Part shown: in pieces, positions 35,716 through 44,662 of the stretch
Numbering within the stretch: the stretch's first letter is position 1
Layout of the letters: each line of letters begins with the position of its first letter
DNA from: CAZMCT01 sp964564785
Lineage (GTDB): Bacteria; Planctomycetota; Phycisphaerae; UBA1845; Fen-1342
Direction of reading: 5' to 3'
Assembly: GCA_964564785.1 (NCBI GenBank)
Contig: CAZMCT010000002.1
Span: 1-64,000, forward strand
Length of the DNA stretch: 64,000 bases
Made by a program: the position numbers and the translations under genes
The notes under the pieces: generated by a model
What the model was told of the DNA's origin: nothing
Databases searched by the model: none
The model's input: only the letters and a program-made list of their open reading frames with translations

Positions 35716-37278
35716 TCACCGCCGCGCCGGGCGAAACGCGATGTCCGTGAATCCGCCGGCGTCGCCGCCCCAGACATGCAGGGTCACGCAGCCCTCGCCT
35801 TCCACCCCCGGCAATTCCTGAAGCACGACGCCATCCGCCTTCAGCACGACCCGCTGCGGGCCGTACTCCACCTCCATCGTGACCCGCTCGCCGGCCTGCG
35901 GGATCGGGCCGGGGAAGCTCAGCCAGTTGCCGGGCTCGTCGGGCGGATAGCGTTCGCGGTAACCGCGAATCCACGTGTACTTGTCGCCCATCAGCATGAA
36001 CAGCGGCCCACTCGGAGAGCCCAGATACCCGATGCCCAGCCGGGCTCCATCATGGCCGGGGATGATCGTCGCGCGCACGGTCCCGGCCCCGAGAACCCGC
36101 TCGGTCAGGAGCGATTTGAATTCGTCCGTTTGTTCGCACTCGATCACGCCGTCAGCCACGGTCCAGTTGCCGTGAAACGGCCTGTGGTTGTACCAGCCGG
36201 TCAGGTCGACCCCGTTGAATAGTGAGATCCAGCCGGCTTCGCGTGCTTCGGTCGTCCCCGCCGGCCGGACCGGCGGGCCGATTCTTCCCGCCACCCGCCA
36301 AGCCGTCAACGCGCCGAGCGTGACGGCCAGCGCGATCCCGATGACCGTCACGTACCGCCAGCGGCTGATGTGGTCGCCGCGTTCGAGCCGGCGCAGGCAT
36401 TGACGGAGCGCGTCGTCCATCGCCTGTGCCGATGTGAAGCGGTGTTCAGGACGAACGTGGCAGGCGCGCGTGATCACGTCGTTGATTGCAGCGAGCGGGC
36501 CACGACCCGCCTGCGTCAGCAACGTCCGCGGAATGCTCGGAAAAGACCGGGCCGGATTGCCCGTGGTCAGGCAATAGAGCAGCTTGCCCAGCGCGTACAG
36601 GTCGGCGGTTCGGTCGATCTTCCCCGTCGGCGGCATGAAGTCGGGTGTGCCGACCGTCGTCATGGCGGTTGCTTCTTCCGCCATGAGCCCGATGTCGGCG
36701 AGTTTCCACACGCCGCCCACGGAGAGGATGTTCGACGGCTTGATGTCGCGATGCACGACGCCGTGGTCGTGCAGGCAGCGGACGGCGTCGAGAAGTTCGC
36801 GGACAACGGCGATGGCGTCGGCAACCGGAATCGGCCCGGCGGCGGTCAGGTCGGCCAGCGTTCGTGGCCGGTAGGTCTCGAGGTCAGTGTGTGCCGCAGC
36901 CGGGGCACTGTGGGACACATCTCCGACCTGTCTTCCGACCGGTTGGAAACCGGTCTTGCAATCATCCGCCAGGTCCATCACGTAATACAAACGCGGGCCG
37001 TCGTTGCCGACGTGATGGACCCGGATCAGGTGTGGATGCTCCGGCAGCTCGGTGCGCAGAAGCCCCAGCGCGCGTTCCTCGCGGTTCGAGCCGGACACCA
37101 GCGCCAACCGCTCCCGGTCGATGATCTTGACGGCCACGAGCTTCCCGACCGCGTCGCGCGCCAGCCACACGTCGCCGTAGCTGCCGGCACCGATGCGGCG
37201 CAGCAGGTGGTAATCCGCCAACTCGGCTCGGGCGGCCACGATCTTCGTTTGTGGCGGCTGGCTCGACACGTAACTCAC
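35716..37278 (-). CDS. Ser/Thr protein kinase fused to a DUF1080 domain
   Basis: A 520-residue membrane protein. Residues 20-300 are a Hanks-type kinase: glycine loop IGAGSYGDVW, Lys51 in AVKII, HRDIKPSN at 177-184 and a DIG in place of DFG at 195-197; the APE region reads FMPPTGK. One transmembrane helix (308-329) leads to a C-terminal DUF1080 (3-ketoglycoside hydrolase/concanavalin-like) domain starting GWISLFNGVDLTGWYN. The outside domain may sense or bind carbohydrate. Residues about 106-129 (CKTGFQPVGRQVGDVSHS...) are encoded by a dispersed palindromic repeat and interrupt the kinase just after the hinge. Start is GTG 37278, overlapping the stop of the upstream dockerin gene, so the two are coupled. 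Confidence 0.88.
   Translation of the reverse strand: MSYVSSQPPQTKIVAARAELADYHLLRRIGAGSYGDVWLARDAVGKLVAVKIIDRERLALVSGSNREERALGLLRTELPEHPHLIRVHHVGNDGPRLYYVMDLADDCKTGFQPVGRQVGDVSHSAPAAAHTDLETYRPRTLADLTAAGPIPVADAIAVVRELLDAVRCLHDHGVVHRDIKPSNILSVGGVWKLADIGLMAEEATAMTTVGTPDFMPPTGKIDRTADLYALGKLLYCLTTGNPARSFPSIPRTLLTQAGRGPLAAINDVITRACHVRPEHRFTSAQAMDDALRQCLRRLERGDHISRWRYVTVIGIALAVTLGALTAWRVAGRIGPPVRPAGTTEAREAGWISLFNGVDLTGWYNHRPFHGNWTVADGVIECEQTDEFKSLLTERVLGAGTVRATIIPGHDGARLGIGYLGSPSGPLFMLMGDKYTWIRGYRERYPPDEPGNWLSFPGPIPQAGERVTMEVEYGPQRVVLKADGVVLQELPGVEGEGCVTLHVWGGDAGGFTDIAFRPARR
36903..36969. repeat. Palindromic repeat inside the kinase gene
   Basis: The core is ACCGGTT-GGA-AACCGGT (36938-36954), a perfect 7-bp hairpin, inside a longer element beginning near CTGTGGGACAC (36909). 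Related TTCCAGCCGG sequences lie at about 1609 and 5797 in intergenic DNA. In the kinase the element is in frame and contributes a CKTGFQPVGRQVG segment with no counterpart in a normal kinase fold. Confidence 0.65.
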
Positions 37279-38579
37279 CGACGTCCGGTCAAGATCGCGA
37301 CGAAGGGGTTGATGTCGCGAAAGTCCACGTAGTCGTCGCCATTGATGTCGGCGAGCACGATGTTGCAGTTCGGGTAGTAATCCGGGTAGTGGAAGGGATT
37401 GCTCAAGGCCAGTACGAACGGGCTGATGTCGCCGAAGTCAATCATTCCGTCGCAGTTCATGTCTCCAGCCTGGGCGGTGACAGCCAGGGTGGCCGAAACC
37501 GTGTCACAGTTTATGCCGGAACCGGTGTTGCTAATGGTCACTGTAAGGGGGAACACCAGCCCGATGTCCGCGGGTCCGAACACCGTGCCCATGTAGACCA
37601 GTTCCGGGCCCAGCACGTCTAGTCGTTCGGGGATGAAGAAGCGAGTCTCTTCAATGTACCCGATCGAGTCCGTTAGCGACAGTACGAGGAGCGGGTTTTG
37701 CAGGATGTTGACATCGAGCGTGGCGCCCTCATTCGCGGGCACACCGTTCACGCGGAGGACGATCGCGGGCCGGCGGAGGAGTGTGACGGTGCTCAAGTCC
37801 GCCGCGCTGCTGGCCTGGTTTTCGCCCGACAGGACGGCCGTCCAGGTGTGGCTGTTCTCATCTGTCAGCGTGTACACGTGCGAATGCGTTTCATTTAGCG
37901 CGAGTTCAGGCTCGATCATCCCATCCCCCCAGTCCATGCTCCAGGCCGTAGGCTCGTCGGCATCACTCAGGCTGCTCAGCGTCAGGCAGACAGTCGCCGT
38001 AGCACCGCCGGGTGACTCCGAGTTCGCGCGGACCTCGCCCGGCGTGATGTCCAGTTGGGGCGGATACACCACTTGGCGAACCGTCGCTGAGCCGTGCTGG
38101 GTGTAAAGGAAATTGACTTCCGCGGGCGGACTCGCCCAGACCCGACCCTTGGCCGCCAGTGTAAGCGTGCCGGTGTCAGTGACTGTCATCAGTGATCGGG
38201 ATGTCCAGCTAGTGCTCCCCACATGATCGCTAGCTTGGCTCCCGAGCTCGATCCACCACTCGCTGTTCGCCGGTGGCACGACAACACCGCGCGTATTCAT
38301 GCCGGACACTTCGTAAACGTAACGCTTGCCCGGCTCGACCGAGAGCGCCCGCGACGCCGTTCCGGTCCGATCTGTGGTGAGATTGAAGACCGTGTAGTTG
38401 AACGTGCCAAATTGGAGCGCGCCGCCCTGAAGGCGTGACTTGAACCACCCGCCGGTGCCCGAGATCGACCAGGTCGCCCAATCGTTGTTGAGAAGATCCG
38501 GTCCGATCCACTCGCCGCCCAAAGCCGCGCTCGCGCAAGTCGCCAGAAGCAGACTGCCGGCAACACCCCGCTTGCTCAT
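37275..38579 (-). CDS. Secreted protein with dockerin-like C-terminus
   Basis: A 434-residue exported protein of unknown function. A signal peptide (SKRGVAGSLLLATCASAALG) is followed by beta-rich domains; one segment (LSDADEPTAWSMDWGDGM ... HVYTL) looks like a PKD-type fold with the WDWGDG-like motif. The last 65 residues carry two calcium-loop repeats, DMNCDGMIDFGDISPFV and DINGDDYVDFRDINPFV, as in the proteins at 16.9 and 46.6 kb. The ATG at 38579 starts the signal peptide; an ATG at 38621 would add 14 polar residues. Its TGA overlaps the GTG of the kinase, which suggests that both act in one surface or signalling process. Confidence 0.8.
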   Translation of the reverse strand: MSKRGVAGSLLLATCASAALGGEWIGPDLLNNDWATWSISGTGGWFKSRLQGGALQFGTFNYTVFNLTTDRTGTASRALSVEPGKRYVYEVSGMNTRGVVVPPANSEWWIELGSQASDHVGSTSWTSRSLMTVTDTGTLTLAAKGRVWASPPAEVNFLYTQHGSATVRQVVYPPQLDITPGEVRANSESPGGATATVCLTLSSLSDADEPTAWSMDWGDGMIEPELALNETHSHVYTLTDENSHTWTAVLSGENQASSAADLSTVTLLRRPAIVLRVNGVPANEGATLDVNILQNPLLVLSLTDSIGYIEETRFFIPERLDVLGPELVYMGTVFGPADIGLVFPLTVTISNTGSGINCDTVSATLAVTAQAGDMNCDGMIDFGDISPFVLALSNPFHYPDYYPNCNIVLADINGDDYVDFRDINPFVAILTGRR

Positions 38580-38636
38580 TCGTAACTGCGCCTCATCCTC
38601 ATGTCCACATCGACGTGACAAACCGTTTTGACCTGG

Positions 38637-38897
38637 TCAGGTCCGGCCCCGACCCAGCGTCGTGCCAAGCCGCTTCGTGGCGCGCGATACGATTCGTTCC
38701 TCTTCGTTCTCCGGCAGCCGGATCGCGAACGAATCCTTCACGGCCTCGATCGTCTCCTGCTCCTGCCGCAGCGCCGTGAGCCGAGCTTGGAGATCGGCCG
38801 AAGCGCGCAGCGCCGCCTCGATGCGCCGCTGCTGCGCCGGCGTCAGTCTGCCCCGCAAGTAGCGCTCCAGTTCGTCGTCCGTCGGTCGCTTTGCCAT
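38637..38897 (-). CDS. Small anti-sigma-factor-like protein
   Basis: An 86-residue cytoplasmic protein starting MAKRPTDDELERYLRG. The N-terminal part (DDELERYLRGRLTPAQQRRIEAAL) resembles the helical opening of zinc-finger-type anti-sigma factors, although the His/Cys zinc ligands are missing. The rest is a charged helix (LTALRQEQETIEAVKDSF). It ends 57 bases before the dockerin protein start on the same strand and may be in the same transcript. A short overlapping frame upstream (about 38843-39067) has some protein-like character (AVERAVERTAGLLG) but no recognisable sigma motif. The role is therefore only suggested; an adaptor or a remnant is possible. Confidence 0.5.
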   Translation of the reverse strand: MAKRPTDDELERYLRGRLTPAQQRRIEAALRASADLQARLTALRQEQETIEAVKDSFAIRLPENEEERIVSRATKRLGTTLGRGRT

Positions 38898-39144
38898 CGG
38901 CCACCACCCTCGAAAACTCTCCGTCCGGCAGGCTGCGGCAACTCGACGCGCAGGTCGACACGGGGCACTCCGAGCAAACCCGCGGTGCGCTCCACCGCGC
39001 GTTCGACGGCCGCCGATTTCGAACCTGTACGGCCGGTATACCGAGCTGGGAGCCGTTTCACAACCACTTTTTTGCGGACGACGGCCGCAGGCGTCGCCCC
39101 CTACACGTGCCGTTTCTTTGTGCTGCCCGGACTTGTCAGCGGTA

Positions 39145-39212
39145 GGCTGGGCTGAGCGGCCGCGTTCAGCGCCACTCAACTCGCGTACGGTTTACCCGTC
39201 CTCAGCCCAGCC
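39145..39212. repeat. Inverted repeat GGCTGGGCTGAG ... CTCAGCCCAGCC
   Basis: Perfect 12-base arms at 39145-39156 and 39201-39212 enclose 44 bases. The arms match the style of widespread bacterial repeats with TAGGCTGGGCTGAGCG ends. It lies downstream of the histidine kinase gene in DNA with no convincing gene (38898-39367). Confidence 0.65.
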
Positions 39213-39232
39213 TGCTGGCCCACCATGCGCAC

Positions 39233-39366
39233 AACACCGCCGAGGGCGGCGGTGCCACAAGAACTGCTGCGCGAGGGCGCGGAACGCACTGCCGACACGG
39301 CAGTGGCACACGGACCACCGCCGAGGGCGGCGGTGCCACAAGAACTGCCGCGCGAGGGCGCGGGGT
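39233..39366. repeat. Two copies of the CACCGCCGAGGGCGGCGGTG element
   Basis: Each copy holds the palindrome CACCGCCGAGGGCGGCGGTG followed by CCACAAGAACTGC and GCGCGAGGGCGCGG. The first starts near 39236 and the second near 39319, about 83 bases apart. They end directly at the histidine kinase stop codon. The palindrome is shared with the cluster at 5.8-6.0 kb and with the end of the repeat block inside nuoG. Confidence 0.75.
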
Positions 39367-39367
39367 G

Positions 39368-40969
39368 CTACGCGGGTTTGCCCGCACCGCGCGGCTCCGG
39401 CACCACGATCGGCAGCAGCACCCAAAACGTCGCGCCCTGGCCCGGCTCGCTTTCGACGCCGATCTCGCCCCCCAGCAACTGCGTGAGTTCTTTCGCGATT
39501 GCCAAGCCCAGCCCGGTCCCGTGGTGCTCGCGCGTGGCCGATTGGTCGATCTGCCGGAACTTCTCGAAGATCAGTTGCTGGTGCTCGGTGGCGATCCCCG
39601 GCCCGGTGTCGCGCACCGCCAGATGCACCCGGCTGTCGCCGTCGCGCCGCGCGCTCAAGCGCACCAGGCCGCCCTCGGGCGAAAACTTGATCGCGTTCGA
39701 CAGCAGGTTGAACAGAATCTGCCGCAGTTTGCCCGGATCGGTGGTCACCGGCGGCAGCCCGTCCTCCGCCGCCAGCTCCAGCGTCAGCCGCTTGCGGTCC
39801 GCCAGCGGCCGCACGTGATCCAGCAGCGTGGCGCAGAGGCCCGCCAACGCCACGCTCTCCAACCGCAGCTCGGTCCGCCCCGCTTCGATCTTGGCCAGGT
39901 CGAGCAGGTCGTTGATGATCTCCAGCAGGATGCGGCCGGAGATCAGGATGTTCTCGGCATAGCGCAGCGTGCGCGGGTCGCCGTCGCCTTGCGGCGTCTC
40001 GCGCAGCAGCTCGGCGAAGCCGATGATGCTGGTCAGCGGCGTGCGCAGCTCGTGCGAGACGCTGGCGAGGAACTCGCTCTTGACCCGGTTGGCCTCGTAC
40101 AGGGCCACGTTCGCCTCGGCCATCTGCTCGAGCTTCTCGTCCAGCAGCCGGTTGGCCTTGCGCAGCTCCTCCTGCGAGACCCGCAGCCGCTCGAGCATGG
40201 TGTTCAGCGTGACGGCGAGCTGCTCGAACTCGTCGCCGGTCTGCACGTTGGAGCGCACCGCTAGGTCGCCTTCGGCGACCCGCAGCGCCACCGCGCGCAG
40301 CTCCTGGATCGGCGCGAGGATGAACCGCGAGGTGATCAGGTAGAACACGAGGATCGCGAAGATGCCCGCCAGCGCGCCGGCCAGCACGATCACCAGGCGG
40401 TTCATGAAGGACGCCTGCCGGCTCAGCTCGGCCGGCAGATTCACCAGGATCATGCCGGCGAACTGGTTTTCCCGAAACGGCCGGGCACTCCGCCCCTCGT
40501 CGTGACAATTCAGGCAGCGGCGCGTCACCCACACCGCCCGCGCGTAGCGGAAGCGGCGGCCGCTCTCCTCCCACGTCGTGCGATGATACGAATCGCTGAG
40601 CGGGCGCTTGCGGAACGCGCGGAAGGCGGTGTCGACGAACGGGTCGCGCTTGAGCTGGGCCAGGATCGACTGCGGGTCGTCAGGGTTGGCCTCGAGCCGC
40701 ACGAAAACCGGCTCGGCCGGCGGCAGATCCGGGTCCAGGGCGAACTTGCCGCCGTGCACGCCGGTCGCCCCGGACTCGCCCGCGCCGGGTTCGCGCGCCG
40801 GCAGCACCAGCCGGAAGTAGTTCTCGGCCAGGCTCTGCGCCTCGCGGTAGGGCTGCATGAGCAACAGCGATTCCATGTAGTACCAGGGGACCGCGAGGGC
40901 CGCGCCGATGATCAGCACGACGGCCAGCCCGAAGAGGATGCGGTACTTGGTGGCGAGCGAGATTCGCAT
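39368..40969 (-). CDS. Sensor histidine kinase with c-type haem sensor domain
   Basis: A 533-residue membrane sensor kinase. Two transmembrane helices (about 12-30 and 191-213) enclose a periplasmic DUF3365/Tll0287-like domain holding one haem site, CLNCH (152-156), close to the second helix. A HAMP domain follows (about 214-266), then a coiled coil and a HisKA domain with the phosphorylated His306 in SHELRTPL. The ATPase domain shows NLLSNAIKFS, DTGPGIA and GTGLGLAIAKEL. No response regulator is adjacent. A redox, oxygen or NO signal is likely through the haem. The ATG at 40969 is chosen because the longer frame is Arg/Pro-rich and without a membrane signal. It is divergent to the TolC-type gene. 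Confidence 0.9.
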   Translation of the reverse strand: MRISLATKYRILFGLAVVLIIGAALAVPWYYMESLLLMQPYREAQSLAENYFRLVLPAREPGAGESGATGVHGGKFALDPDLPPAEPVFVRLEANPDDPQSILAQLKRDPFVDTAFRAFRKRPLSDSYHRTTWEESGRRFRYARAVWVTRRCLNCHDEGRSARPFRENQFAGMILVNLPAELSRQASFMNRLVIVLAGALAGIFAILVFYLITSRFILAPIQELRAVALRVAEGDLAVRSNVQTGDEFEQLAVTLNTMLERLRVSQEELRKANRLLDEKLEQMAEANVALYEANRVKSEFLASVSHELRTPLTSIIGFAELLRETPQGDGDPRTLRYAENILISGRILLEIINDLLDLAKIEAGRTELRLESVALAGLCATLLDHVRPLADRKRLTLELAAEDGLPPVTTDPGKLRQILFNLLSNAIKFSPEGGLVRLSARRDGDSRVHLAVRDTGPGIATEHQQLIFEKFRQIDQSATREHHGTGLGLAIAKELTQLLGGEIGVESEPGQGATFWVLLPIVVPEPRGAGKPA

Positions 40970-41212
40970 GCGGTCGCGGCGGCCGTGGCCGTCCGGGCGC
41001 GGATTATAGGGCGGCACGCCGGCGGGTACGAAGGGACGCCGAGCTGTTGGTCTCGGACCCACAGGCGGGCGCGCGAGCGCCGCCGGTAGGCGAGGGTCCA
41101 TCGGAAACGGGCGGACCGCGGCGGCGTGGGTCCAGCCGTTGCGGTTTCGGCTGCGGTGGGGTGGCCGTATCATTCGGGATCGGGGACCGGTGGCCCGCGA
41201 CGCGAGGTGGCC

Positions 41213-43153
41213 ATGAGGACAGCGGCGGTGAGGCGCGGTCCGCGCATGCCGGGAGGGGGGCGAGGTGTGCGCGACCGGTGCCGGTGGGTGCGGTGGATCC
41301 TGTTGCTGACGGGCGGCGTGTCGTTGGGGGGCTGCCACGAGCTGGCCCGGCAGGCGGACCGGGACGTGGCCCGGCTGATCGCCGAGCGGCAGCGGGGCGC
41401 GCTGGGACTGCGCGGCCAGGTGCAGATCTGCACTCCGGCCGTGCCGCGAACGCCGAAGACGGCGTACGAATACGGCCCGAACCCAAGCGTGCCGCAGCTC
41501 CCGCCCGGCTACGAGATTCCGCCGACGGCGTCGCAGCCCGCAGGCGCCCCGAACGAAGCCGCGCCGCCGGCTGATCCGCCCTCGGCCGGGCCGTCGCCCG
41601 AAGGTCTCGCGGCGGTCGGCGCTTCGGCTGCCGAATCCGAACGGCTCTCGCCCCCGGGTTCACGCCCGAGTGCACCGGGCGAGTCGGCGGCCGAAACTCC
41701 GCTCACGCGTTCCGAGCGGCTCCTGACGCTGACCGGCGCGCTGGCGTATGCGCAGCAACACCAGCGCGAGTACATGACGGCGAAGGAAGACCTCTACCTG
41801 TCCGCGCTGGCGCTGACGCTCGAGCGGCACTTGTGGACGCCGATCTTCGCCAGCAACCTGCGGACGGTGTACGGCAATTTCGGGGAGGACAGCGGGTTCG
41901 ACCAGGCGATGCGCTTCGTGGCCGATCTCTCGGTCGCCCAGCGCCTGCCGTACGGCGGGCAGTTCACGGCCAGCGCGATCAGTACGCTCATTCGGGACGT
42001 GAAGCAATCCATCACGGCGGCCGAGGGCGGCGTGGTCGAGCTGGGGCTCAACATCCCGTTTCTGCGGGGCGCGGGCCATGTCGCCCGGGAGACGCTGATT
42101 CAACTGGAGCGCGAGCTGACCTACGCCGTGCGGACGTTCGAACGGTATCGCCAGGCGCAACTGGTCGACGTGGCGCAGGGGTACTTCGGCCTGCTGGTGC
42201 TGAAGCAGGCGGTGTACGACGCCGAGCAGAGCTACCGCAACCTCGCAGCCGACTTCGAACGGGCGCGGGCACTGGAGGAGCGGGGGCAGGCGAACGTGCT
42301 CGACACGCTGCGGGCCGAGCAGGCCGTGGTCACCGCGGAGAAGAACGTGCTCGACGCGCGTGAGGCGCTGCGGTCCGCGGCGGATCAGTTCAAGCTGTCG
42401 ATCGGGATGCCGGTCGACGAGCCGCTCGGCCAGGATGATATCGAGGACATCGAGACGATCGAGCGGCAGATCGAGGCCGGCGTGTACCCATTGCTGATGC
42501 CGCCGGCCGCGATCGACGACGAGCGGGGCGCGATCCAGGTGGCGCTGTCGCGGCGGCTGGACCTGAAGACCCTGGCCGACCGGATTGACGACGCCCGGCG
42601 GGGCGTGGCGGTCAGCAAGAACGCGCTGCTGCCGGACCTGAACTGGACGAACACGCTGACGATGGACACGGACCCGCAGCATTACAACGTGGCCGCAATC
42701 GGCTGGAACCGGGCGGTGTGGCGAAGCGAGGTGCTGCTCGCGCTGCCGCTCGAGCGCACCAAGGAGCGGAACGACCTGCGGCGGGCGATGATCGGCGTGC
42801 GGCAGGCGCAGCGCGAGTACCTGGACGGGGAGGAAAGCATCCGGGCGGACGTCCGGCGGGCGGTGCACCGGGTGCGACTCGCGGACAAGTCGGTGGCGAT
42901 CGAGCAGCGGAACGTGCAGGTGGCCGAGCGGCGGCGGGAACTGGCCCGCTATCGCTTCGAGGAAATGGGCGACCTCGATAACCGCGACGTGGTGGAGGCG
43001 GAGGAGGAGGTGCGGACGGCGAGCAACCGCCTGAACCTGGCCAAGCGGAGCCGTTGGACCGAGCTGCTGCAATTCCGCCTTGCCACCGAGACGCTGGGGA
43101 TCGACGAGGAGGGGCGGCAGGCGGTCGATTTCGACATGCCGTGCGAGGAGTAG
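41213..43153 (+). CDS. TolC-family outer-membrane efflux lipoprotein
   Basis: A 646-residue outer-membrane protein. From the ATG at 41213 a signal region ends in SLGGC, so it is likely a lipoprotein as in OprM/NodT-type members. Residues about 60-190 are a Pro/Ala-rich linker, longer than usual. The TolC domain has the two long-helix repeats: ALAYAQQHQREYMTAKEDLYLSAL..., AQRLPYGGQFTAS, NIPFLRGAGHVARETLIQLER and ELTYAVRTFERYRQAQ, then the second half with ALSRRLDLKTLADRI and EESIRADVRRAVHRVRLADKS. No pump or membrane-fusion gene adjoins it, so the transported compound is unknown. The stop is followed by a purine-rich repeat. Confidence 0.85.
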   Translation: MRTAAVRRGPRMPGGGRGVRDRCRWVRWILLLTGGVSLGGCHELARQADRDVARLIAERQRGALGLRGQVQICTPAVPRTPKTAYEYGPNPSVPQLPPGYEIPPTASQPAGAPNEAAPPADPPSAGPSPEGLAAVGASAAESERLSPPGSRPSAPGESAAETPLTRSERLLTLTGALAYAQQHQREYMTAKEDLYLSALALTLERHLWTPIFASNLRTVYGNFGEDSGFDQAMRFVADLSVAQRLPYGGQFTASAISTLIRDVKQSITAAEGGVVELGLNIPFLRGAGHVARETLIQLERELTYAVRTFERYRQAQLVDVAQGYFGLLVLKQAVYDAEQSYRNLAADFERARALEERGQANVLDTLRAEQAVVTAEKNVLDAREALRSAADQFKLSIGMPVDEPLGQDDIEDIETIERQIEAGVYPLLMPPAAIDDERGAIQVALSRRLDLKTLADRIDDARRGVAVSKNALLPDLNWTNTLTMDTDPQHYNVAAIGWNRAVWRSEVLLALPLERTKERNDLRRAMIGVRQAQREYLDGEESIRADVRRAVHRVRLADKSVAIEQRNVQVAERRRELARYRFEEMGDLDNRDVVEAEEEVRTASNRLNLAKRSRWTELLQFRLATETLGIDEEGRQAVDFDMPCEE

Positions 43154-43196
43154 GGAACGGGGAACGGGGAACCGGGAACAGGGAACGGGGAAGGGG
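43150..43196. repeat. Purine-rich GGGAACGG minisatellite
   Basis: Tandem, slightly varied GGGAACGGGGAAC units follow the TolC-type stop codon. A closely similar purine-only tract occurs in the nuoD-nuoC junction at about 57437-57495. The sequence is all purine on one strand and could form unusual structures or slip in replication. Confidence 0.7.
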
Positions 43197-43202
43197 CGGC
43201 GC

Positions 43203-43235
43203 AATAAAAAGAACCGGGCGGCGAAGGCCGCCCGG
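43203..43235 (-). terminator. Intrinsic terminator of the flagellin gene
   Basis: On the minus strand CCGGGCGGC-CTTC-GCCGCCCGG forms a perfect 9-bp stem with a 4-base loop, followed by TTCTTTTTATT. It begins about 30 bases after the flagellin stop codon and is a strong Rho-independent terminator. Confidence 0.93.
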
Positions 43236-43264
43236 TGTGCGTATGGTTACCGGCAGCCCGGCGG

Positions 43265-44662
43265 TTACCGCAGCAGTGCCAGCACCTGCGAGCTCTGCTG
43301 ATTCGCCAAGCCGAGCAACGACATGGCGGACTGCAACAGCACGTTGTGCCGGTTGAGTTCGGCGCTCGCGATCGCGTAGTCAACGTCGTTGATCACGCTG
43401 CGGGCGGTTTCGAGGCCTTCCTTGACGTCGTTGAGCGAGTTCAGCGAGGTTCGGACCTGGAACTTCTGGAACCCGCCGATCCGGCCCTGGAGGGTCGAGA
43501 TTTGCAGGGCCGCAGCCTTGGCGATCATGGCGGCCTGGGCCGGGTTTTCGATCAGCGAGTTGGCCCCGCCGCTCTGGACCGTACGCAAGTAACCGTCGGT
43601 ACGGTTGCCGAGCTGCGTGGAGTACACGCCGTCGATGCCGATCGTGGCCCGCGTGGTCGAGTTGGTGCCCAGGTTGAACGTGGCACCGCTCTTGTCCGCG
43701 CCGTTGTCGCCCTTGACCTTGAGCAAGTACGTGCCGGTGGTGTTGGTCGTGATGTTCAGCGAGAGCGCGATGCCTTCGCCGTTGTACGTCACATACCGGC
43801 CGTCGACCGCGGTCTTCTGGCCGTTGATCCGTACCACCGCGTCCGTACCCTGCACGTCCTTCTCGACGATCGATGAGGCCGGACCTTCGATCAGCTTCAC
43901 ACGAACAAACGAGTCGGACCCGTAAGTAGTGCTGTACAGGTCGACGCCGGCGCCGACGGCCGAGACTCCGGTCTGGGCTTTGGCGGCGTTGATTCTCGTC
44001 ATGATCGTCGCCGACGTGTCGGTGGTCGTGAACTTGATCACCGCCGTGCCCAGCTTTCCGGTGACCGAGAAGCTGCCGCTGCTGGTGAAGGCCGCGGTCA
44101 TGATGTTGGTGGCACTGGCCACCTTGGCCGCGGTCGCCAGCGAAACGGACAGCGTGACGTCACTGGTACCGCTCTTGCGGCTGTAGACCTTCACGTCACT
44201 GATGCTGGTGGCGACGTTGTTGCTGACGTTCATCGCCAGCGAGCCGTCCAGCAGCTTCTTGCCGTTGAAGTTGGTGTTGGCGACGATGCGGTCGATCGAC
44301 GCGATCGCGTCGTCGATCTGCGACTGATAGGCCGAGAGCTCGTCGGACGTCAGGCCCGCGTCGTTGGCCGCTTCCTGGGCCAGCCGCTGGATCTCGTCCA
44401 CCAGGCTCCCGATCTCGGTCAGCGCATTGTCCGCCACGCCGAGCATGGCGTCCGTGCGCTGGTTGTTCTGAATGCCGGCGTTGACCGCCGTCAGCTCCGT
44501 GTCGAGGCGGGTAAGGGCCAGCAACCCGGCGGGATCATCCGCACCGCGGTTGATCATGTTGCCAGTCGACATCTTCTCCATGACGCTCGACTGGGCCGCC
44601 GATGTCCGGTTCAGGACGTTGAGCAGAGTCAATGTGCCGAGGTTGTTGACTGTCAGTGCCAT
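43265..44662 (-). CDS. fliC: Flagellin
   Basis: A 465-residue filament protein. The N-terminal D0/D1 region has the family pattern (LTVNNLGTLTLLNVLNRTSAAQ, MEKMSTGNMINRGADDPAGL, RTDAMLGVADNALTEIGSLVDEIQRLAQEAAN) and the C-terminal D1/D0 region closes with the usual FQVRTSLNSL, ETARSVINDVDYAIASAELN and LGLANQQSSQVLALLR. The middle 200 residues are the variable, Thr/Ser-rich surface domain. The start has AAGGAG nine bases upstream. Length is typical for bacterial flagellin. No other flagellar gene is nearby. A clear terminator follows, so it is transcribed alone. No convincing sigma-28 promoter was recognised. Confidence 0.95.
   Translation of the reverse strand: MALTVNNLGTLTLLNVLNRTSAAQSSVMEKMSTGNMINRGADDPAGLLALTRLDTELTAVNAGIQNNQRTDAMLGVADNALTEIGSLVDEIQRLAQEAANDAGLTSDELSAYQSQIDDAIASIDRIVANTNFNGKKLLDGSLAMNVSNNVATSISDVKVYSRKSGTSDVTLSVSLATAAKVASATNIMTAAFTSSGSFSVTGKLGTAVIKFTTTDTSATIMTRINAAKAQTGVSAVGAGVDLYSTTYGSDSFVRVKLIEGPASSIVEKDVQGTDAVVRINGQKTAVDGRYVTYNGEGIALSLNITTNTTGTYLLKVKGDNGADKSGATFNLGTNSTTRATIGIDGVYSTQLGNRTDGYLRTVQSGGANSLIENPAQAAMIAKAAALQISTLQGRIGGFQKFQVRTSLNSLNDVKEGLETARSVINDVDYAIASAELNRHNVLLQSAMSLLGLANQQSSQVLALLR

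Noticed and set aside
38843..39067. Possible small sigma-like gene before the anti-sigma-like protein
   Set aside because: A short stretch looks protein-like, but no sigma region 2 or 4 motif is present and it overlaps the better-supported frame.
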